In this document: piece by piece, positions 1-12,300 of the stretch
Layout: every line of letters begins with the position of its first letter
Numbering within the stretch: position 1 is the first letter of the stretch
DNA from: Steromphala cineraria
Lineage: Eukaryota > Mollusca > Gastropoda > Trochida > Trochidae
Assembly (NCBI GenBank): GCA_916613615.1
Contig: OU744724.1
Span: 19,268,171-19,332,170, forward strand
Reading direction: 5' to 3'
DNA length: 64,000 bases
Position numbers and translations under genes: made by a program
Notes under the pieces: generated by a model
What the model saw: only the letters and a program-made list of their open reading frames with translations
Databases searched by the model: none
What the model was told of the DNA's origin: nothing

Positions 1-196
1 AGGAGGATAAAAAGAAATTGTAGTCAACTAACATCTTATCACATATTGCAAACAGGTAATGGTGATGATCAAGTCACTGTTTGAGTTATATAAACATTTT
101 CTTTCTAACTTTCAGAATCCTTTCTTATATATAAGCCGTTTTCGTATGATAAATTCAAATTCAAAATTCGAATATAATCTCAAACCACCAACTCAC

Positions 197-356
197 GTTG
201 AGTTCTCGTTGTTGTACAGGAAGAGTCTGTCCGTCTTGGGGTCGTACACCGTCTCGTCGCTGGATTTACTGGGGTAGGTGTAGATAAGCGTCTCTGTTTC
301 AGTCTTCAGGTCGAACCTGTACATCCCCTTCCTGGCGTCCCCGTACAGCACCTTGT
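197..356 (-). CDS. Copy A exon 6: propeller blade
   Basis: Acceptor TTCTACCAACCAG/AC, donor TCAAC/GTGAGT, phase 1 to 2. It encodes KVLYGDARKGMYRFDLK and TVYDPKTDRLFLYNNENS. Three silent differences from copy B are seen and no replacements. Confidence 0.85.
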
Positions 357-3300
357 CTGGTTGGTAGAACATACAACATATATCAACCTTAAACTTCTAG
401 AAGAACGAGTTCTTATCCATAAGTACTTGTTCTTCTTCATCAAACCTTCTTCAAGAAGGAAGACAAGAGTAATTCTATGGATGAACAACTTCTTTATTGG
501 ATGGTGGCGACGTTTCGGTATAGATTCTTATACCGTTATCAAGCATATGGTGAAAAATGAGGAATACAGCAATTTATACAGTTTGGTATGATAATGAGAA
601 AACAATAACAGTAACAACAGGATAAGGTAACAATACATCAAAGGATAATTTACATGAAGTTTAAGAAAACATGAGTGGGATACCAGTTTGTGAGTGAGTT
701 GATTAGGCAGATTAGCGAAGCCAGTTGAGTTGATTGGATTAATTATGGGCGGATTAAAGGGTTGTAAGCTGATGGGATGTAATAGCCTTGATCTCTGTTC
801 ATAGATGGCCGGAAACGGGAAATTTGTAAAGCTTCGGCTAAACGGCGTTGAGTGTAATCATGTTTGTTGGTTGTGAGTGTTTTAACAGTGTCCCAGTTGA
901 TGTTGTGTTGTGGGAATTTGGTGATGTGTTCTGAAATAGCTGATTTTGCGTCTGCTTTGATGGTGGATGTCTTGTGTTCTTTGATGCGAATGTTGAGTGG
1001 CCTTGATGTTTCTCCGATGTAGTTGCTGACGCAGTCGCAGCTGATGTTGTAGACCACTCCTTAGGCTGCTGTTGTTTTGTTGCATGTTTTCTACCGTTAG
1101 CCCTAATGATGGTTTTGAGAGGAGTGGCCGTGGAGAAGTAGGTGTCTATACCAGCTTTCTGCTTGAGTAGACGACTAATGTGATGCGATGTTTTGCCAAT
1201 GTAGGGGAGTAAGATGCGAATGGGGGCAGGGGCAGGCTTGGTAGTAGTGGGTTTAGGCATAGGGTTAAGGGTTGAGTGGATTACACGGTCAACAAGTTTA
1301 GATGGGTAGTTGTTTAGTTGGGTGAAGACATGCTGGAGGTGTTTTAGTTCAGTGTTAGGGGTGCCAGAGGATGTGCCAGAGGATAAGTGGATAGCACGGC
1401 GGGAAAGGGTGGAGACAATGCCAGTTTTAGTTCTGTGAGGATGATTAGAGTCGAAATAGATGTATTGGTCAGTGTGTGTGGGTTTGCGGTAGACAGAGGT
1501 GTTAATAGTGTTGTCAGGTGTGCGTGTCACAAGGACATCAAGGAAGGGAAGCTGTGAGCAGGTTGGTTTGATTAGTGAGGTGCTGAGGGCATGCTGTTCA
1601 AAGGAGGTCATATAGATTTCAGAGAGGATGGGAGAGAGAGGGGATCCCATGGGCAGCCCATGGATTTGCTCATAAAGTCATCACCCCAAGTGAAGTAGGT
1701 GGAGGTGATGGAGTTAGAGATGAGCTGAATGATGGAGTCAGTAGAGAGGTTGGTGTCAAGAGGGGTGTCAAGGTTGTCAATACGGTGGCGAAGAACATGC
1801 AGGGTTTCTTTAATGGGAACACTGGTAAATAGATCCACAACATCATAACTAATAATTTTGCCAGGATTGGATATACATTCAAGTTTTTTACAAAATTCAC
1901 CAGAGTCCGAAATGTAGGAGAACTTAAACTTCTAGGGGGGGGGGGGGGGGGGGGGGGGGGGCGTTTATGTCTAAATTTTATGAGATTATATATTAGCTAT
2001 AGCGGGAGCGACCATTCATTTTGATAGTAGTTTAGTCTTTTAACGGGTTTAAAGGAAAATATCGGTCAACCCATCTCTATACAGAGGTAACTTAAGTCAT
2101 AAGATCCTGATCAAACCTCTTTTGTAAAACGAGCAATTCTCGGGTTTCCGGCACATCCGGCAAACATTCGTACAACAAGTTATATATTACAATTTCAGAG
2201 TTAAAGCCTTTTAAATGCAAAGTTAACTTATTGTCATCGAAGTGAAAACTATGATTGGGTCGCTTAATTACGTGACTCTGCCATGTCAGGCTGAGACAAA
2301 GTGCAAGTCAAATACATTTTAGTTTTCTTAAAGCAACGGAAGTGACTGAGGCATTCAAAAGTAAAGCTCATTGATCGTACAACTAATTTTGAACTTCCAT
2401 GCAATCAAGCTTCTGCCTTTCTTACCTGAGGCCTTTCGTTTTACAAATTAGGTTTGATCAGATTGCACATAATGGACATTTATTTTTGATGTTCCATTAT
2501 AAAAGTTTGTCAACTTGATAATTTATTCGTATTCCATTGTACCAAAAGATGACGATTTCTCTCTATTTGCAGGGATATCTATAGACTTAAAATCAGTATA
2601 TGAATAATCTAAATGTATGTTTTTAAAGAATAATTAGTTTTCATTTCATTAAAATGTATCTTTACGTCTATACTTGCTGCGTAGGGACCTAGACTGACTT
2701 AAAAGATGAATTTCGTTCAAGCCATAGCTAGGTCAGAACGGGTATCTTCACTAACTTTTGAAGTCCATAGCCCGAGGATTCTGCTTGACGTAGATATGGC
2801 TGTACTTCTTCTTCACCTTTCTCGGCTTACTTCCCTTGTATCCGTACTTTACCCTGTACAGACAGCTACACAGGTACTCCGTCCAGTACAAGTATCTGAA
2901 TGGAGAACAAGGGTTGCAACATTCATCATAGCAATCATCCGAGGGTCTTCTTCATCGAAGTCATTATCGTAGTCGTCATTGGTTCTTCTCCTGATTTAAA
3001 AGCCTTTGTGTATATACATATAGACTCCCTGGTGATAACATTGAAACATGTTGGAGTTTTAATTGGCTTCATGTCATTTTTTTATCTTTTGATTATATAT
3101 ACATTATACATGTATATATATATATATAATGTCACCAAAAGCAAAGCAATCTATTTAAGACGATAAAAGAAATAAGTTTATACGAACATTCAAAGTTCGG
3201 AAAGGCAACACGAATTCATTTCCCTAACTCAAATGATTCTAAAGAGAAAAATTATTTCCAACAGATTTTGCTCGATGTTTCATAATTAAGTCATATCATA

Positions 3301-6300
3301 CTTGGTTCTCTATAATTCAGTCTTTGACTACGGAAGATATGGTTGAGTGATGCGATTTTTTAATCTCAGAGATTAAACCGTTTGGTATAAACTTGATAGT
3401 GGGGATAATTTGAAGAAATGTGATTTCAAAAACACGTGCTACCGCCCATTTAAGTTCCATAGTATGTGCAACAATGACACTTTTTCGAACAAAAGGAAGT
3501 ATACGTAACTCTGCCAGAAAGCTGTCAAATTTTGGGTTGGTCTTAAAATTCCCGAGGACGTCTCAAGTATGCATGGTTAGTAAAATGGAAACTTGACTAT
3601 ATAACCATTAAACAGACGTAATGTATTATGGAACAGTTGCCAATTGCATAAGAATTAAACCACTTTCTTTATGAGGAAGTCTGTTTCTAATATATGATTA
3701 ATATTTATAACGGAGATATTGCCATGTAATCAACAGTGTTCTAAGAATTGGATGAGGTAATAAATAAATTCTAATATGGTCCCTTGTATTTCAATGGCAT
3801 TGCATGACCTAGCTTCAATTAATTGGTTGATAAAAAAATATTATCAACACATTCACAAGTCTGCACACTTACATTCGAACGATTGACGCGAATTGGAAAT
3901 TGCATGGTAATCTGTCACAATTTGTTTGATCCCTTAAATGAAATAAAGAGGATAATTGATAATTTGGCTGTACTTGAAAGTCTGTAACACGACCTTTCAA
4001 TCTAGGAACATATTTTCTATCACCCGTTTCGGCGAACACATTTATGCTTTTGGCATATTTTTTGTTATTTGCCCCCTTATTCATATTCCCCACTCACTTG
4101 TTCTTAAAGTCAATCCCCATGTCTGGTGCCGTTAATTTCGCCTCTCGAAGAACGACCAAGTTGCTCCCATCTGTGTCCATGGATAAGACTTTGGCTTGGT
4201 CGCCTCTCGATGGCCGTATACTTGCAAATATTTTCTTATCGAAAGGCTCAACTGCAATCGCGTAACCTGCAACAGTAAAAATGTTGAAGATAATATTGCA
4301 TTTTTTTAAACAATACTGAATACAATATTGCCCTTTTGTTTGGGGTTCCCTGTTATCTGTCAATATTTTCAAACGATTGTTAACGACCGTTAGTCCGTCC
4401 GCCCGTCCATCCGTCCGTCAGGTCGTTAACTTTTCACTCTTTCGACTTTTCACAAGAACCGTTTATTCAAGAAATCTGAAATCCTGTGTATAGACGTCTT
4501 GCCCAGTGGCCTTTACCTGAACTGATAGATTTGGTGACCCTGTGACACCTAAAAAAGGCCGAAGGGGACACATTCCAAAAACTATTTCCAACCTCTTTTC
4601 CTGATGCAAAAGGCCTAGAAAGCTGAAACCATTGTGTATAAAGTCATTAGCTGATTGGGATTAATATTTATAGATTGAATAGACACCAGACCCCGTCTAC
4701 ATGAAATTATATTAAGTCAAAATTTTGCTTAATTCTGAATTTTAACTCTGGTTCTATTATGGGACAATGGACGACCCCCTTGGTTTTATTACGCCTCGGA
4801 GACCCTTGATTCAAACACTAGGTGTATTGAGTGATACACCTCGGAGACCCTTGATTCAAACACCAGGTGTATTGAGCGATACACCTCGGAGACCCTTGAT
4901 TCAAACACCAGTTGTATTGAGCGATACACCTCGGAGACCCTTGATTCAAACACCAGGTGTATTGAGCGATACACCTCGGAGACCCTTGATTCAAACACCA
5001 GTTGTATTGAGCGATACATCTCGGAGACCCTTGATTCAAACACCAGGTGTATTGAGCGATACATCTCGGAGACCCTTGATTCAAACACCAGGTGTATTGA
5101 GCGATACACCTCGGAGACCCTTGATTCAAACACCAGTTGTATTGAGCGATACACCTCGGAGACCCTTGATTCAAACACCAGGTGTATTGAGCGATACACC
5201 TCGGAGACCCTTGATTCAAACATCAGTTGCATTGAGCGATACACCTCGGAGACCCTTGATTCAAACACCAGTTGTATTGAGCGATACACCTCGGAGACCC
5301 TTGATTCAAACACCAGTTGTATTGAGCGATACACCTCGGAGACCCTTGATTCAAACACCAGTTGTATTGAGCGATACACCTCGGAAACCCTTGATTCAAA
5401 CACCAGTTGTATTGAGCGATACACCTCGGAGACCCTTGTTTTAAACACCAGTTGTATTGAGCGGTATACCTCGGAGACCCTTGATTCAAACACCAGTTGT
5501 ATTGAGCGATACACCTCGGAGACCCTTGATTCAAACACCAGTTGCATTGAACGATACACCTCGGAGACCCTTGTTTTAAACACCAGTTGTATTGAGCGAT
5601 ATACCTCGGAGACCCTTGATTCAAACACCAGTTGCATTGAGCGATACACCTCGGAGACCCTTGATTCAAACACCAGTTGCATTGAGCGATACACCTCGGA
5701 GACCCTTGATTCAAACACCAGTTGTATTGAGCGATACACCTCGGAGACCCTTGATTCAAACACCAGTTGTATTGAGCGATACACCTCGGAGACCCTTGAT
5801 TCAAACACCAGTTGTATTGAGCGATACACCTCGGAGACCCTTGATTCAAACACCAGGTGTATTGAGCGATACACCTCGGAGACCCTTGATTCAAACACCA
5901 GTTGCATTGAACGATACACCTCGGAGACCCTTGATTCAAACACCAGTTGTATTGAACGATACACCTCGGAGACCCTTGATTCAAACACCAGTTGTATTGA
6001 GCGATACACCTCGGCAACCCTTGATTCAAACACCAGTTGTATTGAACGATACACCTCGGAGACCCTTGTTTTAAACACCAGTTGTATTGAGCGATATACC
6101 TCGGAGACCCTTGATTCAAACACCAGTTGTATTGAGCGATACACCTCGGAGACCCTTGTTTTAAACACCAGTTGTATTGAGCGATATACCTCGGAGACCC
6201 TTGATTCAAACACCAGTTGCATTGAACGATACACCTCGGAGACCCTTGATTCAAACACCAGTTGTATTGAGCGATACACCTCGGAGACCCTTGATTCAAA

Positions 6301-9300
6301 CACCAGTTGCATTGAGCGATATACCTCGGAGACCCTTGATTCAAACACCAGTTGTATTGAGCGATACACCTCGGAGACCCTTGATTCAAACACCAGTTGC
6401 ATTGAGCGATACACCTCGGAGACCCTTGATTCAAACACCAGTTGCATTGAGCGATACACCTCGGAGACCCTTGATTCAAACACCAGTTGTATTGAGCGAT
6501 ACACCTCGGAGACCCTTGATTCAAACACCAGTTGTATTGAGCGATACACCTCGGAGACCCTTGATTCAAACACCAGTTGTATTGAGCGATACACCTCGGA
6601 GACCCTTGATTCAAACACCAGGTGTATTGAGCGATACACCTCGGAGACCCTTGATTCAAACACCAGTTGCATTGAACGATACACCTCGGAGACCCTTGAT
6701 TCAAACACCAGTTGTATTGAACGATACACCTCGGAGACCCTTGATTCAAACACCAGTTGTATTGAGCGATACACCTCGGCAACCCTTGATTCAAACACCA
6801 GTTGTATTGAACGATACACCTCGGAGACCCTTGTTTTAAACACCAGTTGTATTGAGCGATATACCTCGGAGACCCTTGATTCAAACACCAGTTGTATTGA
6901 GCGATACACCTCGGAGACCCTTGTTTTAAACACCAGTTGTATTGAGCGATATACCTCGGAGACCCTTGATTCAAACACCAGTTGCATTGAACGATACACC
7001 TCGGAGACCCTTGATTCAAACACCAGTTGTATTGAGCGATACACCTCGGAGACCCTTGATTCAAACACCAGTTGCATTGAGCGATATACCTCGGAGACCC
7101 TTGATTCAAACACCAGTTGTATTGAGCGATACACCTCGGAGACCCTTGATTCTAACACCAGTTGCATTAAGCGATACACCTCGGAAACCCTTGATTCAAA
7201 CACCAGTTGTATTGAGCGATACACCTCGGAGACCCTTGATTCAAACACCAGTTGCATTGAGCGATATACCTCGGAGACCCTTGATTCTAACACCAGTTGC
7301 ATTAAGCGATACACCTCGGAGACCCTTGATTCAAACACCAGGTGTATTGAGCGATACACCTCGGAGACCCTTGATTCAAACACCAGTTGTATTGAGCGAT
7401 ACACCTCGGAGACCCTTGATTCAAACACCAGTTGCATTGAGCGATATACCTCGGAGACCCTTGATTCAAACACCAGTTGTATTGAGCGATACACCTCGGA
7501 GACCCTTGATTCAAACACCAGTTGTATTGAGCGATACACCTCGGAGACCCTTGTTTCAAACACCAGTTGTATTGAGCGATACACCTCGGAGACCCTTGAT
7601 TCAAACACCAGTTGTATTGAGCGATACACCTCGGAGACCCTTGATTCAAACACTAGGTGTATTGAGCGATACACCTCGGAGACCCTTGATTCAAACACCA
7701 GTTGTATTGAGCGATACACCTCGGAAACCCTTGATTCAAACACCAGTTGTATTGAGCGATACACCTCGGAGACCCTTGATTCAAACACCAGTTGCATTGA
7801 GCGATATACCTCGGAGGCCCTTGATTCAAACACCAGGTGTATTGAGCGATACACCTCGGAGACCCTTGATTCAAACACCAGTTGTATTGAGCGATACACC
7901 TCGGAGACCCTTGATTCAAACACCAGTTGCATTGAGCGATACACCTCGGAGACCCTTGATTCAAACACCAGTTGCATTAAGCGATACACCTCGGAGACCC
8001 TTGATTCAAACACCAGGTGTATTGAGCGATACACCTCGGAGACCCTTGATTCAAACACCAGTTGTATTGAGCGATACACCTCGGAGACCCTTGATTCAAA
8101 CACCAGTTGCATTGAGCGATACACATCGGAGACCCTTGATTCAAACACCAGTTGTATTGAGCGATACACCTCGGAGACCCTTGATTCAAACACCAGTTGT
8201 ATTGAGCGATACACCTCGGAGACCCTTGATTCAAACACCAGTTGTATTGAGCGATACACCTCGGAGACCCTTGATTCAAACACCAGGTGTATTGAGCGAT
8301 ACACCTCGGAGACCCTTGATTCAAACACCAGTTGTATTGAGCGATACACCTCGGAGACCCTTGATTCAAACACCAGTTGTATTGAGCGATACACCTCGGA
8401 GACCCTTGATTCAAACACCAGGTGTATTGAGCGATACACCTCGGAGACCCTTGATTCAAACACCAGTTGTATTGAGCGATACACCTCGGAGACCCTTGAT
8501 TCAAACACCAGTTGTATTGAGCGATACACCTCGGAGACCCTTGATTCAAACACCAGTTGCATTGAGCGATACACCTCGGAGACCCTTGATTCAAACACCA
8601 GTTGTATTGAGCGATACACCTCGGAGACCCTTGATTCAAACACCAGTTGTATTGAGCGATACACCTCGGAGACCCTTGATTCAAACACCAGTTGTATTGA
8701 GCGATACACCTCGGAGACCCTTGATTCAAACACCAGGTGTATTGAGCGATACACCTCGGAGACCCTTGATTCAAACACCAGTTGTATTGAGCGATACACC
8801 TTTGGAAGTTATGTAACTAGTATAACTTCAGTATAACTATTACTTTAATATAACTGTCGATCTGATTTTTTCAGATTGAAGCTTATTAATGATACTCACA
8901 AAGCTTTGCCAGAACGGTGACGTTACGCAGATCTGTTCCATTGACGAATACCGACTGGATGGTTAAATAGTCACGCCGAAGAATGAACAGTCTATCGTCC
9001 AAGAAGTCCCAGTCTACTGTTCTGAAGTCTTGTAGAGCCGGGATGTGGTATGACGTCACAGATTGGTCGGTGAGATCGGCTCCGAGGTCCATACGGTAGG
9101 CTGTAGCCGAGCCCGAGTCGAAGACCAGCATCTTGGTCCGCTTTGCATCTTCATACTCTGGAATAATCACAAGGATTCTTCTTACGCTTGGAGAGAGACT
9201 CCATGCTCTGCCAAACATTGCAATTTTTAGCAACGGTGTCATATATTGTATAAAAGTGCTGAGGCTTTCAAATAAATGTCATTGAGGGATGAATCTATAA

Positions 9301-12300
9301 AATGGATGAACCTTTTATCACCATATATGATGTTTAGTCTTGTGTCATACATACAAAAATCAGGGGTGTTCTAAAAGGCACTATAGCAGGCATTTTCGCG
9401 CTCAAATTTGTTATTTAGAGCTTATGAGGACAGATGCAATCATTCTATATTTCTTTCGATTGCTGAAAGCTATTGCTGCTGAATGTCTACAGAATTTAAA
9501 TTACATTTTAATTTCAATCTGAGAACAAAAGATAACATAATCTGGATTAAAGTATATAACTACCTATATATTACTTATAACACCGATTACTTTTACACAA
9601 TATAAGCATTGATGTTACCATTATATTAACCTTTGGTCGTCGTTTTGGGTTTACAGGCTATATGCAAATTTTAATATTGCCAATTTCGGAGATATATGGA
9701 TCTAATGAAACGCTACTGGCGGTCCTTAAAAATCACTTTATTACCTATATAAACGTACATATTAAAAAACCTGACTATGGATAGATTACGAGTGTGGACG
9801 TGTGTAATATCCAGATATATGCATTATCTGTGCATTGTTTTGGTTGGTTTGTGTCAGTGTTTTTAAATATGGCAATAAATGACAAGAAACCCCTGACCTC
9901 GTGATAGTGCTTAAAGACCCACTTTCATAATTGCATGAGGTTCGCGATGAAATTTAGCTATTGAGAATATAAATACATCACTCGGCAGAAAAATCTTTCG
10001 TCGGAATTTTAATATCACATTTACATTTTTTTATCAGCAATAACATACTTATTTCGACGCCAAAAGCACAGTACCGCCTATAAAAAGGCCATAGCATTAA
10101 ACGAACCCTATTCGGGTGACATAATCATTATGCGTGTAGGATTTACACTGTGTCTGAAGTACCGTAATTGCGTTCGATGGGTATCAACTTTTGCAGCAAC
10201 GAATACCTAATTCGGAGAAAAAGAAAATAAAATCTAGTCGTGCACGACAAAGACGGTTTTCAAGCGTATATTTAGAAACCGAAAATTGTAAAATGGCCAC
10301 TGTTGATTCGCCTTCATGTCGGCTGCCGTTTCGGTCATTTTTGGTAAATTATCTCCTATTTAAAGAATTTTAGTCCGACTTTTCCTAGGTTCGTCGCAAA
10401 ATTTTGCAAAAATACAAGGAAAAACAGTAAAAATTCTTTTTATAATATTGAACTCTGAAAATGGGTCTTTAAGATATGATCTGCCAAAAACAGAAAGATA
10501 AAGACTGTGAATAGAACTGTCGAGAAATCAGAAACAACCATAAATATTGCCTCATTCGTTTTTCTGTGTTCGGGAATAGATTCAGCTTCTTGTAATCTGT
10601 CCCATGATGTATTTATGATACAATAAAACAGTTTGAAATAAAACAAAGCTGTGAAATGAGCCTTTAAATCCGGTCATATTTTCATTTTGTAAATCATTTT
10701 TAATAGGCGGAAATCAAATGACAAAGTTGATGTCCCCGTGGACTTGGCAACGAAAGATGTGTTCTAAATATTGTTGTTATTTTTATGCATGTCATTTAAG
10801 TACTAGATGTAACTTTGTAGGTGACTCTAGTTCTGGATAAACAGTGTCACATACATTCATATATATCAAAATGAAAAATATAATTGTCCTCATTACATCA
10901 TAATTGCACTAAACGGTAACTGTGTGGCGAGGGTTCAAACGTTGTTCTTTTTTATACAGAGGCATTACACGTTTTGGGGGAATTTAATTTTCAAAAATTT
11001 TCCATAATGACATTATTGTATGCCAGAAGTGTATTATTTTCAGTGGGGCAATGATCTCATAAAGTTATTCAAACCGAATATCCATAACCTTAGAGAAATT
11101 ACCACGTATTCAGTGAAAAGTGCGTAGGACCATTTAAGTGTGAATGTAGTTAAATAATTGGCGAAAAGTGCATAGGACCATTGAAGTGTGACTGTAGTTT
11201 AATCATTGGCGAAACGTGCATATGACCATTTACGTGTGAATATAGTTTAATGATTAGCGAAGAGTGCACAGGACCATTTAAGTGTGAATATAGTTTAATC
11301 ATTAGAAAAAACTGCATAGGGTCATTTAAGTGTGAATATAGTTTAATCATTGGCGAAAGGGAAAATGATTCGTGTTTCTATCCAAAACTTGGTATGTTCG
11401 TTTAAGGACTTGGAATCGGTGACACTTGGTTTAGTGTTGTGAGTGCCTCTACTGTATCGAAAACACGTTGCAAAGAGTCTTTACTTAAAGGGGCAATACC
11501 ACGGGTTTTTTGGGGAAAATTTTATATTTTCAATTTTCCCTGATAATTGTACGTTAATGCTTTAATGTATTATTTTGATAGTGTCAAAAATCTCATTGCA
11601 CAAACCAATCATTCACAGTCAGAATTTTTTAAAAAAGATTCACATAAAGTCTATTGGCGGCCATTTATCTGTGAACACCTTTGATTCATTATGTGTAAGA
11701 AAAAGGAATCGCATGGCTCAACTTTACATTATATATTTGATTTATAAATGCTTCATTTAGTTTAGATACATTGTCTTTCAATTGGAACCATTTATTTTTA
11801 TTTTTTTGACATCACCTTATATTCCCCCTAAAACGTGCTACTGCCCTTTAATGAAGAGAAGTAAAAAAGAAGTTCCCATCTTTTACCATTAAATGCATTA
11901 GTAAATCAGAATCGAAATTGAAATTTTGATTGATAACTGAAACGTCGAGACAGACAGTGAGAAATGAGTTATAATGCTGAAAAATATAGATGACAACTTC
12001 TTTGTTCATTGTATGCGACGTTTCGACACATATTCTTGTGTCGTTCTCAAACAGAAAACCCCCAGAAGAATTTGTGTCGAAACGTCGCATACAATGAACA
12101 AAGAAGCTGTCATCCATATATTCCTCAGCATTATTGTCATTCCAACTTCTTAAATGCCTCTCAAAGAAGTTATGAGAAATGAGTTCTTAGAAACATTAAA
12201 ATGTTCGTAAAATGAAAAAGCAACTTAGCTTGACTCTCGAACTCTGGGTGGAGGTCTGATGATGTGACGTGTGGAATGTTATATTTGTACACATATCTAT

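Noticed and set aside
2706..2972. An 88-codon plus-strand open frame, repeated at 20650-20916
   Set aside because: It is the antisense shadow of exon 5, which has the YWTE motif and matching splice phases on the minus strand.
3869..4093. A minus-strand frame starting just after exon 4
   Set aside because: It begins inside intron 4, immediately past the GTGAGT donor, and has no protein-like features.
4794..8800. A CRISPR-like array of direct repeats
   Set aside because: Units are contiguous with no unique spacers, the setting is eukaryotic, and no cas genes are present.
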